Shown here piece after piece: positions 16,001-24,990 of a DNA stretch of 51,249 bases; within the stretch, counting starts at the first letter, position 1, and each line of letters starts with the position of its first letter. A program made the position numbers and the translations under genes. The notes under the pieces are model-generated. The model saw nothing but the letters and a program-made list of their open reading frames with translations, did not search any database and was not told the DNA's origin. The stretch is from Urinicoccus timonensis (GTDB taxonomy: Bacteria > Bacillota > Clostridia > Tissierellales > Peptoniphilaceae), in contig NZ_OCTU01000001.1 in NCBI RefSeq assembly GCF_900232945.1, positions 646,318-697,566 of the forward strand, written 5' to 3'.

Positions 16001-18397
16001 TTATTTTATTTTTTCAATAATACGGTACTTGGTCTTGAAACCTTGGCTGCTTCCAGTAAAGGAGGTGTCCTTTTTGGCCAAGTCTGACATAGTGTCAATA
16101 ATTTCCTTGGTTTCTGGTAGGTCCTTGGTCTTTCGATCCAGCTCATCAATCCCCTTTTGTTTGAATTCTGCTAATTTTTCAGAAAATGTCTTCATAGATA
16201 GGGTTAAGATTTCTTCCCCATTTTTCAGCTTGATGGTTCCATCTCCAAGGCTGGAAATTCCTGAGTTTAATTCATGAATCCCATTTCTCATAGGGGTAAT
16301 TCCTTGGCTCTTTAATTTTGGAAATTCATTAAACATAATGGATTTTTCACTAAATTCATTAAGTCCCTTGGACAAGTCGTTGGCACCTTCATTTAACTTG
16401 GCAGAGTTAGAATCCAGCTCTGCAATGGCATCTGCCAAGGTGTCCACTCCTTGTTCACTTTGTTCGGTTCCCTGTCTCAACTTACTGGACCCATCCTTTA
16501 ATTGGCCTGTGGCTACATCCAATTTAACAAGTGCATCGGCCAATTGCATCAGTTCAGAGGTGTCCAGTTTCCCATCAAGATCTTGCATGCTTTGTCCCAG
16601 TTGTTGATTTATTCTATCGGCTCCTTGTTTTAAACCGGCCGCTCCATCCTTTAAAGCATCAAACTTATTTGGATAGTTCTTCATTCCCTCATTGAGTTTT
16701 TGAGAGGAAGTGGCTAATTGATCCATACCTACTTGTAGGGCTTGAACTTGTTGACCCAGATTACTGCTAGAGGAATTTCCCATCCCCTTGGCCAGATTTC
16801 TACCAGAGGATTGGATACTCTCTGCAGCCATCTTAATATTTTTAGAAGACCCACTTAGGGAGACAATGGCAGCTTGAGCTTTTGGGTCATCGATTTCTCT
16901 TAAAAGGCCAATGACTTGGTCGATTTGATTTGCTGATCCTTGAATGGAGCTAGATTTTTCCACAATATTTTGGACTTGACCAGCCATATCGGCACCTGGT
17001 CCCGCTGGAAGGGAAATTGCTTGGACTTGGCTGTTGATTTTTTGGATACCATTATTAAGGTCTCCATTGGCATTGGCCAAGATATTTGCCCCTGCTTGGG
17101 CTTGTCCAATGCCAGCTTCCAAGCTTGAAGCCCCCTTGGATAATTGGCCTATCCCCTCTCTTAGGGCCCCCATCTTGGCAGCCACATCTACCTTTAATCC
17201 TTCCATTTTTTCTAATTTCTTAGATCCCAAGCGCAATTGGCTGGTGGCGCCCTTTAATTGGCCCAAACCATTGTCCAGGTCCCGAGACCCTTGGGCTAGT
17301 TGCCTTGCTCCATCTTTCATCTTGCCTGTATTGGCATTCATCTTGCCCACGCCGGAAGTATAGGCGCTAATTCCTGAGGACAGTTGGTCGCCTCCCTTGG
17401 CCATCTTCTTGGCATAGCCTGGAATGGGTTTGACCTTGTCAATAACTTCTTCCACCTTGTTTTCCAATTCGCCGGACTTGTCGTAAAGTTCTTGGGATCC
17501 CTTATTTAACTTTTGGACTCCCCCATCCATGTCCTGAATGCCATGGTTGATTTTTTCTTGGGCATCCGTTAATTTCATGGATCCATCCACAAGCTTTTGG
17601 GCATTATCTTGTAATTTTTGAATCCCATCCCTAAGTTCATTGATGGATTTTATATTGGCTTTATTTTGGAATAGCTCGTTGGAAATGACTGCATAACTTT
17701 CAATGGGTTGGTAGTCCTTGACATCCATTTCTATGGTAACTTGATTTTTAAAATCCTCCATTTGGATATCTTCCAATAGGTCTTGGAAGTTTTCTGTCAA
17801 GCCTGGTGTCAATACACTACTAATCACTTCATTTTTCCCATCTTTTACAACTTTCGAATTTTCTGCCTTGATATTACTAGCTACACTTTCATCAAAGCTC
17901 ATGGTATTCATAACAACATAGGGGGCATAAACCTTGGTTTTTTTACCAGCAATATTTTTAATGACGTAGTTCTTATTTTCAGCAGACAGGACAATTTTTA
18001 AGTGCCCAGACTTACCCTTTAGGTCCTGATTTGTTGTTTTTTCCCCATCTAAATAAAAGTCTAATTGTAGGTCTACTGGAAGGTCTCTTGTGGTTTTTCC
18101 TTGGTAGTAAACATCCTTGGAATTTTCATCCCAATGGATATAGCCATTTTCTTCTTTAATCTTTTGGTCACTTTTTAGGTTTTTAATGTCTTTTAAGTCT
18201 GTCTTGTCTTGACCCTTGACCCCTTGGTCAGAGTTCAACCAAACAGAGACAATCTTATCCTTATTTTGACCATTTTCTTTAATGACATAAACTGTTTCAC
18301 TCTTATTTACGATGCTTGCTGCCGCAAGGGCTGTGTTACTAAAAAGCATGGATGATAGAATCCCCAAAGCCATGGCTTTTTCTAGTTTTTTATTCAT
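16001..18397 (-). CDS. Secreted xxxLxxG heptad-repeat protein, partner of the MMPL transporter
   Basis: This 798-residue protein has a signal peptide (MNKKLEKAMALGILSSMLFSNTALA). A beta-rich N-terminal domain spans about residues 30-250. A very long stretch of x-x-x-Leu-x-x-Gly heptads (for example QLRLGSKKLEKM, GIGQLSKGASSLEAG, ALKDGAAGLKQGADRI) fills about 265-730, a pattern that forms extended alpha-helical rods. Such proteins are known beside MMPL/RND exporters or as the periplasmic loop of YhgE/Pip-type proteins. It starts 11 bases after the MMPL gene, so they are one operon. It may act as an extracellular adaptor for the transporter; its cargo is unknown. Confidence 0.82.
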   Translation of the reverse strand: MNKKLEKAMALGILSSMLFSNTALAAASIVNKSETVYVIKENGQNKDKIVSVWLNSDQGVKGQDKTDLKDIKNLKSDQKIKEENGYIHWDENSKDVYYQGKTTRDLPVDLQLDFYLDGEKTTNQDLKGKSGHLKIVLSAENKNYVIKNIAGKKTKVYAPYVVMNTMSFDESVASNIKAENSKVVKDGKNEVISSVLTPGLTENFQDLLEDIQMEDFKNQVTIEMDVKDYQPIESYAVISNELFQNKANIKSINELRDGIQKLQDNAQKLVDGSMKLTDAQEKINHGIQDMDGGVQKLNKGSQELYDKSGELENKVEEVIDKVKPIPGYAKKMAKGGDQLSSGISAYTSGVGKMNANTGKMKDGARQLAQGSRDLDNGLGQLKGATSQLRLGSKKLEKMEGLKVDVAAKMGALREGIGQLSKGASSLEAGIGQAQAGANILANANGDLNNGIQKINSQVQAISLPAGPGADMAGQVQNIVEKSSSIQGSANQIDQVIGLLREIDDPKAQAAIVSLSGSSKNIKMAAESIQSSGRNLAKGMGNSSSSNLGQQVQALQVGMDQLATSSQKLNEGMKNYPNKFDALKDGAAGLKQGADRINQQLGQSMQDLDGKLDTSELMQLADALVKLDVATGQLKDGSSKLRQGTEQSEQGVDTLADAIAELDSNSAKLNEGANDLSKGLNEFSEKSIMFNEFPKLKSQGITPMRNGIHELNSGISSLGDGTIKLKNGEEILTLSMKTFSEKLAEFKQKGIDELDRKTKDLPETKEIIDTMSDLAKKDTSFTGSSQGFKTKYRIIEKIK

Positions 18398-18408
18398 TTT
18401 ACACTCCT

Positions 18409-20463
18409 TTAATTTAATCCTTTTGTGGTTTTCTTAATCAATGGGAAGCTGACGGAAATAACGGCCGGTAAGAATAGGATAATGACAATCATACTAATGA
18501 TTGCCCCCCTAGCCAAAAAGGTACAAATGGTCGAGACAATTTCCATCTTAGAATAGAAGCCCACACCAATGGTTGCCGCCATAAATGAAAGTCCCGATGT
18601 TACAATGGACTTGGAGGTTTCTTTGGTGGCCAGTTTTAACGCTTCGTCCACATCTCCTAAAGTTTGGTATTCTGCCAGGAAGCGGTTGGTCATCAGGATG
18701 GAATAGTCGATGGTAGATCCCAACTGGATAACGCCGATAATAATGGACGTGATAAAGGGGATTGTCTGCCCCATATAAAAGGGGAGCCCCATGTTGATTT
18801 GAATGGCCAGTTCAATGGCCGCAATTAAAATAATCGGTATCCCAAAAGACTTGAAAACCAGGGCAATAATTAAGAAAACTACGGCAATGGAAACAATGTT
18901 TACCCGTTTAAAGTCCTTATTGGAAATAACTGTTAGGTCATCAGTTAAAACTGCTTCTCCGGTTAAATATCCCTCTGGATCATACTTATTAATAATTCTC
19001 CGAATTTCTTGAATTTGAGCCTTAACTTTCTCGGAAGCTGTTTGGTATTCAGAGTTGACCATAATCATCTTGTAGCCATCTTTGGCAAAGTTATCCGTCA
19101 CCTTTTGGGGAAGGATTTCTTCTGGCAAGGCCACTCCTGTCATGGTGTTGGTCCCCAACACAGAATTGACCCCATCGACTTCCTCTAGTTCATCAATCAA
19201 GGAATCCAAGGCTGTATTGGATAGGTTGTCTTTGACAACAATAAAATGGGTGGTAGCCATGTTATAATCTTTTTTCATCTTCTTCAAGGCCACAATAGAA
19301 TCCAGGTCTTGGGGCAGGGACCGGTCCAGGTTGTAATAAACCTTGGTATTTAAAGACCCTATAAGGGCTGGAATAAAAAGTCCAAGAAAAACCATGAAGA
19401 TAATCCTCTTATGACGGATGTTAAATTCTGAAAGCCGGTCAAAAGAAGGCAGCAGAACCCTATGGTTATATTTTAAAACAAGTTTTTCCACAAGTAAGAG
19501 CATGGCCGGTAGTACAGTCACTGTTGTTAACAGGCCAATCACTACCCCCTTACTCATAACAAGACCAATGTCCTTTCCCAGGCTTAGTTCCATTAAAATA
19601 AGGACAATAAAGCCGGCAAAGGTGGTTAGGGATGAAGCAAAAAGAGATGAAATCGTCTCTTGGAGAGCCACATCCATGGCCGCATTTTTATTTTCTTTAT
19701 ATTTTTTCTCTTCTACATAGCGGTGGTATAAAAAGATGGAGTAATCCATGGTAACAGCCAGCTGCAAAATAGCAGCGATGGCCTTGGTTATATAGGAAAT
19801 TTCTCCCAGGAAGATATTAGTCCCAAAGTTATAGGCAACCGCGTACCCTATGGTCAAGATAAAGACAAAGGGGATAAAGGTCGATTCATTGGTCAAGGCC
19901 AAAACAATCAAGCCCAAAACTACTGCTAGGGCTACATAGATGGGAGTTTCTTTGTCAATAACATCCTTGGTGTCTTTCACCAGGGATGAGATCCCACTTA
20001 AATACTTTTCCTTAGACTCAAGATTTTTAATCTGGTCAATAGCCGACATGGTCTCAAAAGACGAGGCAGAATTCTTAAACTTAACCAGCATCAAGGTGGA
20101 GTCCTCTGCATAAAACACGTCTTTTATATTATCTGGTAAAAATTCATCCGGCACACTATTTCCCACAATAGAGGATTTTGATACAACGTCTTCAACTCCG
20201 TCGATTTTTAAAATTTCCTCTCTGAGCTTTTCTGCATCCTGATCTGTCCCCTTTAAAATGAGCATTCCTGTCGCAGCATTGTTGAAGTTTTTATCTAATA
20301 TATTCTGGCCTTCTGTTGATTTTAAATTTTGTGGTAAGTAGGTTAAAATATCATAATTAACAGCGGTCATTTTATATCCAATGGCTGATGGAATCAAAAG
20401 TAAAGTCGTTATAAAAAGAACCAATCTGGGATGGTAAGAGATAAATTTTGTAAACTTCTTCAT
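18409..20463 (-). CDS. MMPL/RND-family membrane transporter
   Basis: This 684-residue protein has the RND-like duplicated architecture. An N-terminal membrane helix is followed by an extracellular loop (residues about 35-160), then a sterol-sensing-like helix block with AVTMDYSIFLYHRYVEEKKY (about 240-260). A second helix, loop and block contains GSTIDYSILMTNRFLAEYQ near 605. The conserved Asp-Tyr pairs in TMDYSIF and TIDYSIL are the proton-relay residues of the MMPL family. In other bacteria it exports lipids or hydrophobic molecules. It is the first gene of the operon with the heptad-repeat protein; no TetR-type regulator is present upstream. Confidence 0.88.
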   Translation of the reverse strand: MKKFTKFISYHPRLVLFITTLLLIPSAIGYKMTAVNYDILTYLPQNLKSTEGQNILDKNFNNAATGMLILKGTDQDAEKLREEILKIDGVEDVVSKSSIVGNSVPDEFLPDNIKDVFYAEDSTLMLVKFKNSASSFETMSAIDQIKNLESKEKYLSGISSLVKDTKDVIDKETPIYVALAVVLGLIVLALTNESTFIPFVFILTIGYAVAYNFGTNIFLGEISYITKAIAAILQLAVTMDYSIFLYHRYVEEKKYKENKNAAMDVALQETISSLFASSLTTFAGFIVLILMELSLGKDIGLVMSKGVVIGLLTTVTVLPAMLLLVEKLVLKYNHRVLLPSFDRLSEFNIRHKRIIFMVFLGLFIPALIGSLNTKVYYNLDRSLPQDLDSIVALKKMKKDYNMATTHFIVVKDNLSNTALDSLIDELEEVDGVNSVLGTNTMTGVALPEEILPQKVTDNFAKDGYKMIMVNSEYQTASEKVKAQIQEIRRIINKYDPEGYLTGEAVLTDDLTVISNKDFKRVNIVSIAVVFLIIALVFKSFGIPIILIAAIELAIQINMGLPFYMGQTIPFITSIIIGVIQLGSTIDYSILMTNRFLAEYQTLGDVDEALKLATKETSKSIVTSGLSFMAATIGVGFYSKMEIVSTICTFLARGAIISMIVIILFLPAVISVSFPLIKKTTKGLN

Positions 20464-21168
20464 GTATTCACCTTACCTTATTATTTTATTTTAAAAATAA
20501 AAGAGTCTTTTCTTGGGAGAATTTTCAAATAAGGCTAAAGTCATCAAGTCTAGATTTTTCAAAACTTCTAGGATCTAAAGATCCACTTCAAACCATATTC
20601 TTTCTTTTAAATCAAGCTTTTCCTTTGCAAGGATTAGCCTAAAATTAAGCTTAAAAGATCTTCTTGGTTTAGGTCCAGCAGATTTTTTGAAAGTCGCCTC
20701 CTCCATCTGCAAGCTGCCTAAACCTACTTATTTGACTACCTTCTCCTTAGGAAAGTTTTCTTCTACTTCTAAAGAAAAATTAACATACCCTATATTTTAA
20801 CACAATTTTATTTTTAATCTAGTAAATGTGATTCATTTTTCAAGTTTTAAATATATGGGTTAAACTAAGATGAATACTGGTTTTTATCTGTTTTTTATTA
20901 ATTTATCTAAAATATTTTTTATTTTTTTGAACATGGTATTTATTAAATTAACTCATTTGGGCCTATTTGATTTTTTAAAAAACAAGATTTTTCAACTTTT
21001 TTTACTGAGGTTTGCTTTTAAGGCCTTCAACCTTTCTTAACTGGATTCTATAAAAAATAGTCCTCTTCCTAAGTAAATTTTAAAATCTTTTACTCTTATT
21101 TTGCATTTTTTAGCCTATCCTAAAAATTAGATCCTTTCCTTCAAATAAAGAACCCCCGGTCTATGCAC
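20464..21168. other. Gene-free AT-rich stretch upstream of the MMPL operon
   Basis: These 705 bases hold no open frame of gene quality and no tRNA. The plus strand is T-rich with several short runs of T. The MMPL ribosome binding site (AAGGTGA) and probably its promoter lie at the left edge. The right edge, AAAGAACCCCCGGTC at about 21148-21162, looks like one half of a minus-strand terminator (ACCGGGGGTTCTTTATTT when read on that strand). The rest may be decayed gene remains, which I cannot identify. Confidence 0.5.
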
Positions 21169-21216
21169 TGACCCCCAAAAGTTGGACCAAGAAATCCAAC
21201 CTTTGGGGGTCTTTTA

Positions 21217-21693
21217 ATGGCAAAATACAGTTACGAATTGAAGAAGAAAATCGTCGAGGAGTACTTGTGTGGTAAAACAAGTTATCAAGCCTTAGTAATG
21301 AAATACCAAATCGAGAAGTCCGTTCTCAGGCTATGGATTAGCAATTACAAAAATTATGGCGATGAAGGCTTAATGCGCTCTAGAAATAATCGTGCGTATA
21401 GTGTAGAGTTTAAGTTAGAAGCTATTACACGCTATGAAACGAGCGAATGCAGCTACCGACAACTTGCCCTCGAACTCGGTTTGACGAATCCGTCCATGAT
21501 TGTCAATTGGCGAAGACAGTACCGAGAGAAGGGCATCGAGGGGCTGCTCCCGCATAAGCGAGGGAGACCTGTGACAAAGAAAAATGACCACAACCAACCA
21601 CCAAAAACTGTAAAGAAAAGCGAATCCATCGACGCCTCCACACGCGAAGCATTGGAAAATCGTATCAAAGAATTAGAGGCAGAAAATCGGTAA
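21217..21693 (+). CDS. IS3-family transposase OrfA, ISC (probably cut short by a nonsense codon)
   Basis: This 158-residue protein has two helix-turn-helix units (KIVEEYLCGKTSYQAL and EFKLEAITRYETSECSYRQ), followed by the start of a coiled coil (NRIKELEAENR). It stops at a TAA at 21691. The same frame continues open for about 35 codons (LTIQKMFWEQLMSLEKEEA) up to the AACAAAAGG run where the -1 shift into orfB would occur. The family usually has glutamine here (AENRQL), so a CAA to TAA change probably disabled the fusion transposase. Confidence 0.8.
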   Translation: MAKYSYELKKKIVEEYLCGKTSYQALVMKYQIEKSVLRLWISNYKNYGDEGLMRSRNNRAYSVEFKLEAITRYETSECSYRQLALELGLTNPSMIVNWRRQYREKGIEGLLPHKRGRPVTKKNDHNQPPKTVKKSESIDASTREALENRIKELEAENR

Positions 21694-21755
21694 CTTACCA
21701 TTCAAAAGATGTTCTGGGAGCAGCTGATGAGTTTGGAGAAAGAAGAAGCAATTAA

Positions 21756-22643
21756 CAAAAGGCGAAGATTGTATCCAATCTCCGAGAACAATTTCAACTA
21801 ATAGAGATTCTTGCCGCCATCCATTTCCCAAAGTCCACCTTTATGTATTGGCAGAAAAAATGGTCCGAAGAAGACAAGGATCAATCCTTAAAAGACGAAA
21901 TCCTTGTCATTCGGAGCCAACACAAAGACTATGGTTATCGCCGCATTCATCTGGAATTAAAGAACCGGGGCCAGGTGGTGAACAAAAAGAAAGTGCAACG
22001 ATTGGTCCAAGACATGGGTCTTCAAGTCCACTCCTATGGTAAGAAATACAAGAAGTACAATTCCTACAAAGGCGTCGTGGGGAAAATCAAGAAAAACCGA
22101 ATCAACCGCCGGTTCAATACCAGCATCCCCTTGCAAAAAATTACCACAGACACCACAGAATTTAAATACTATGAAGAAGATAAGACCGGGAAACTTCAAA
22201 CAAAGAAACTCTATCTCGACCCCTACATGGACATGTACAACCTGGAAATCATCAGTTACGTCCTATCCGATCAGCCCAATGGAGTCACCATGCTGCAAGG
22301 TTTAGAAGTAGCCATTGAGCGAACAAAGGCCTGTCCTTATCGACGGACCTTTCACTCCGATCGTGGTTGGGGTTATCAAATGACCGCATACCAAGCCATG
22401 TTAGAAAAACATCATATTTTCCAAAGTATGTCAAGAAAAGGCAACTGCTATGACAATGCACCTATGGAAAACTTCTTTAGCCTATTGAAAAGAGAAATCT
22501 ACTATGGCCACAATTACCGTAGTCGTGAAGAACTGGTGCAGGCAATTGAGCAATATATCCGTTACTACAACGAAGATCGAATCAAAGAAAAGTTAGGAGG
22601 TATAAGTCCAAAGCAATACCGTGAACGCATGCAATCCGCATAG
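21756..22643 (+). CDS. IS3-family transposase OrfB (DDE), ISC
   Basis: The frame is open from just after a stop at 21753, next to an AAAAGG slip site, to 22643. It begins with the conserved ILAAIHFPKSTFMYW region. The DDE residues are in TTDTTEF, FHSDRGWGYQ and MENFFSLLKREI after SRKGNCYDN. An insertion between the first Asp and the next motif (YYEEDKTGKLQTKKLYLDP) is normal for part of the IS150 group. A shorter product could start at the ATG at 21843. The catalytic part is intact although orfA looks damaged. Confidence 0.85.
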   Translation, partial: QKAKIVSNLREQFQLIEILAAIHFPKSTFMYWQKKWSEEDKDQSLKDEILVIRSQHKDYGYRRIHLELKNRGQVVNKKKVQRLVQDMGLQVHSYGKKYKKYNSYKGVVGKIKKNRINRRFNTSIPLQKITTDTTEFKYYEEDKTGKLQTKKLYLDPYMDMYNLEIISYVLSDQPNGVTMLQGLEVAIERTKACPYRRTFHSDRGWGYQMTAYQAMLEKHHIFQSMSRKGNCYDNAPMENFFSLLKREIYYGHNYRSREELVQAIEQYIRYYNEDRIKEKLGGISPKQYRERMQSA

Positions 22644-22712
22644 AACGAATGTTATGTAAAAACAAAATCGAGTAAGCGAAATGCTTACTCGATTAGGTCC
22701 AACTTTATGGGG

Positions 22713-23255
22713 TCACTCTAATACCTCCTCTCTAAAAAAAGGATTTTTTGCTATCCACCTGTTGTTTAGAGGACTTGGGTGGGCTATTGGGAAATATTCT
22801 GGCAAAAATTCTTTGTAAGATTTTACTGTTTCAGTTAAATTTTTCTTAAATTTATCCTTCAAATAAAACTTTTGAGCATAGGCTCCTATCAAAATGGTTA
22901 ACTTTATATCCTTCAATTCATTTAATAATAGTGGATGGTATTCTTTTGCAATAAAAGACCTAGGAGCCTTGTCGCCTGATTTTCCCTTTCCAGGATAATA
23001 AAAATCCATTGGAATTATAGAAAAATCTTCACTATGGAGGGCGTCTTCCGATATACCCAACCATTTGACAAGATTTTCCCCACTCTTATCATTAAATAAA
23101 ATACCAGTTTCTTCAACCCTTTCCCCAGGAGCTTGCCCAATTATCAGAATTTTTGATTTTGGATTTAGCTGGAATATTGGGTTAATCCCTCTATTTGTGT
23201 AGCTTTCATTTCTGCGATCTTCTCTTAATTTTTTAATAATGAGTTTTTCTTTCAT
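22713..23255 (-). CDS. Uracil-DNA glycosylase family protein, C-terminus truncated by ISC
   Basis: This 180-residue protein belongs to the UDG superfamily (COG1573 type). Motif 1 is ILIIGQAPGERVEETG (about 34-49) and motif 2 is IAHPSPLNNRW near 158. The conserved IPMDFYYPGKGKSGD loop lies between them. Family members usually continue 15-20 residues past the NPFF/NPWF point. Here the frame reaches the ISC border and stops at a TGA made of the IS end. Both catalytic motifs remain, so activity is possible, but the last helix is lost. The ribosome binding site before the ATG is weak. Confidence 0.75.
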   Translation of the reverse strand: MKEKLIIKKLREDRRNESYTNRGINPIFQLNPKSKILIIGQAPGERVEETGILFNDKSGENLVKWLGISEDALHSEDFSIIPMDFYYPGKGKSGDKAPRSFIAKEYHPLLLNELKDIKLTILIGAYAQKFYLKDKFKKNLTETVKSYKEFLPEYFPIAHPSPLNNRWIAKNPFFREEVLE

Positions 23256-23394
23256 AATTTTGCCATCACTTTCATTAGAATTAGAACCCTACCAAGCTTT
23301 AGGACAAGTAACAATTTTCGTAAAAAATCTATTCTTAGCCTAGTAAAACTTTCAACCTACATAAGATTATTACCCATTTTTGTCTTGACTCTCA

Positions 23395-23652
23395 TCATGA
23401 ATTGCATAATCTACTATCATTAAATTCTTTTGGTATGTGATCAGGCAATATTATATTTTTTACGAATACTTTTTCTTTTCTTGTATAGTCGTGGGTTACT
23501 CCGTCCCATTCATTTTTATCACTTCCTTTCTTTTTTGTTGTTTTAGGTGGAGGCTTAATAGATTTTTTAGTTTTCTTAATCTTTCTTCTATATAGTCAAT
23601 TTTATCTTTTATTTCTTTTGGCTCTTGTTTTATTTGTTCTAATTCTTTTCAT
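23395..23652 (-). pseudogene. Decayed small gene of unknown function
   Basis: AAGGAG precedes an ATG at 23652. One frame gives a charged helical stretch (ELEQIKQEPKEIKDKIDYIEE); a second frame, the ATG's own, gives KPPPKTTKKKGSDKNEWDG, later VFVKNIILPDHIPKEF and a stop at 23395. No single frame is open, so at least two indels must have occurred. I do not recognise the family. It lies directly after the small XRE regulator gene and its terminator. Confidence 0.45.
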
Positions 23653-23673
23653 TCCAATCTCCTTTACTTCAAT

Positions 23674-23706
23674 AAAAAACGACTAAATTTTTACACTTAG
23701 CCGTTA
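23674..23706 (-). terminator. Terminator of the XRE regulator gene
   Basis: The minus strand has AACGGCTAA ... TTTAGTCGTTTTTTATT with one mismatch in the stem and a T-run. It lies about 20 bases after the regulator's stop codon. Confidence 0.7.
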
Positions 23707-23723
23707 CTACACATTATTAAATT

Positions 23724-23930
23724 CTAATCACCTCTTACAACCTCGATAACATCTTCAATTCTGCAATCCAATGCCAAGCAAATCTTTTCTAATGACCCTA
23801 AGTTCACATAAGAGTTTTTGTTCATTCTTGAAACTATGTTGCTTGTTATGTTTGCAGCTCTTTTTAAGTCTTCTTTGTTCATTTCTCTTTCTACCAATAA
23901 ATGCCATAATGGTTTATAAGAAATGGCCAT
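23724..23930 (-). CDS. Small XRE-type helix-turn-helix regulator
   Basis: This 68-residue protein is one Cro/C1-type HTH domain of the YozG-like kind: PLWHLLVEREMNKEDLKRAANI, then SNIVSRMNKNSYVNLGSLEKIC and the C-terminal ALDCRIEDVIEVV. Such proteins repress themselves or a neighbour. A 10-bp palindrome in the promoter region is a plausible operator. The only gene downstream is a decayed one, so the regulator may be a relic of a mobile module. Confidence 0.85.
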   Translation of the reverse strand: MAISYKPLWHLLVEREMNKEDLKRAANITSNIVSRMNKNSYVNLGSLEKICLALDCRIEDVIEVVRGD

Positions 23931-23976
23931 ATTATTAGCCCTTATCCCTTTAATTGTTAAGATATGTTATATCATA

Positions 23977-24005
23977 AATAGGCTAATAAGTCACTTTAGC
24001 CTATT
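23977..24005. promoter_or_regulatory. Palindromic operator over the promoter of the XRE gene
   Basis: AATAGGCTAA (23977-23986) and TTAGCCTATT (23996-24005) are perfect inverted repeats of 10 bases, 9 bases apart. On the minus strand they overlap a -35-like TGACTT, and TATAAC lies 16 bases further on. A further TTAGCC half-site lies near 23936. Autorepression by the XRE protein is the simplest reading. Confidence 0.6.
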
Positions 24006-24084
24006 TTATACTTGTTCTTGCGTTAGTGTTTATTGAGATAGTCTTTGTTTTTTTCCTTGTCCCACTTGGAACTGCTCCAAATCT

Positions 24085-24924
24085 CTAGGGCAATTTATCA
24101 AGGTCAAATCTTAAGATTAAGGGAGTATGGTCTTGTCTTTCTCCAGAATCAATCATGTTAGATTCTATGACCAGATCTTTGATTCGGTCACTTACCAAAA
24201 AGTAGTCAATTCTCCAGCCAGAATTGTTGATCTTGCTAGTTTTTACCCTTTGGGCCCACCAAGAATAAACCCCTTCTACATCTCCATGGATATGGCGGAA
24301 GCTGTCTACAAAACCTCGGTCCAAGAGCTTGCTAAAACCCAGTCTTTCTTCGTCCGTAAAACCCGGAGACCGACGGTTGGCATCTGGATTTTTCAAATCA
24401 ATTTCCTTGTGGGCGACATTAAAGTCTCCCGTTGCAATAACTGGTTTTTCCTGGTCAAGCCCTTCCAGGTAGTCGGCAAATTTTTCATCCCAGATTTGCC
24501 GGTCTCCTAGACGAACCAAGCCATTTCCCGCATTGGGGGTATAGACCTGGGTAAAATAAAAGCGATCAAATTCCAGGGTAATAATTCGACCCTCATGGTC
24601 CATAGTAGTGGGAGCCCCTATCTCTGGAAAGGTCACTTCTGCCTTCAGAGTTTTTTTATAGAGGGTCATGGTGCCGGCATAGCCCTTACGAGCTGGTGGA
24701 CAAGAAGACGTCCATACATAATTATAGTCAGGGAACCACTCTTCCAAGGCCTGGATATGTTTTTTGCTAGGACCTTTTTCTGGTAACTTTGTTTCTTGAA
24801 TAGCAATAACATCAGGATTTTCCTCCTGAAGTCGCCTTAAAACCCCTCTAGATAGTTGTGCCCTAGCAGAATCGCTGGTTAGGGCCGCATTTAAAGAATC
24901 AATATTCCAAGATATAAACTTCAT
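24085..24924 (-). CDS. xth: Exodeoxyribonuclease III (AP endonuclease)
   Basis: This 279-residue member of the exonuclease-endonuclease-phosphatase fold nicks DNA 5' to abasic sites in base-excision repair. The motifs are complete: FISWNIDSL, AIQETKLP (metal-binding Glu), YTPNAG, ATGDFNVAHKEIDL (catalytic Asp and Asn), GWRIDYFLVS and the terminal DHTPLIL with the catalytic Asp-His. It is slightly longer than the usual 250-270 residues. It lies near the truncated uracil-DNA glycosylase gene but is not in an operon with it. An extended -10 promoter is at 24956-24964. Confidence 0.94.
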   Translation of the reverse strand: MKFISWNIDSLNAALTSDSARAQLSRGVLRRLQEENPDVIAIQETKLPEKGPSKKHIQALEEWFPDYNYVWTSSCPPARKGYAGTMTLYKKTLKAEVTFPEIGAPTTMDHEGRIITLEFDRFYFTQVYTPNAGNGLVRLGDRQIWDEKFADYLEGLDQEKPVIATGDFNVAHKEIDLKNPDANRRSPGFTDEERLGFSKLLDRGFVDSFRHIHGDVEGVYSWWAQRVKTSKINNSGWRIDYFLVSDRIKDLVIESNMIDSGERQDHTPLILRFDLDKLP

Positions 24925-24955
24925 ATTTCCTCCTCATTTTCATCTCTTACCTTCT

Positions 24956-24964
24956 ATTATAGCA
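24956..24964 (-). promoter_or_regulatory. Extended -10 promoter of xth
   Basis: The minus strand reads CATTGCTATAAT, with TATAAT at 24956-24961 and TGn before it. The -35 is poor. It is about 30 bases upstream of the start codon. Confidence 0.5.
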
Positions 24965-24990
24965 ATGATGAAGAAAGTTTTCCTCATAAA

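Larger units (their letters stand above)
21169..22715 (+). mobile_element. ISC, IS3-family (IS150-group) insertion sequence
   Basis: This 1547-bp element has 22-bp ends matching at about 20 positions. The left reads TGACCCC-CA-AAAGTTGGACC; the right read inward gives TGACCCC-AT-AAAGTTGGACC. It carries orfA and orfB on the plus strand. The flanks (GCAC, CTCT) show no target duplication. Its right end supplies the stop codon of a truncated uracil-DNA glycosylase gene. The left flank is a terminator half, so an adjacent deletion may have followed insertion. The base composition is less AT-rich than ISA or ISB. Confidence 0.9.
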
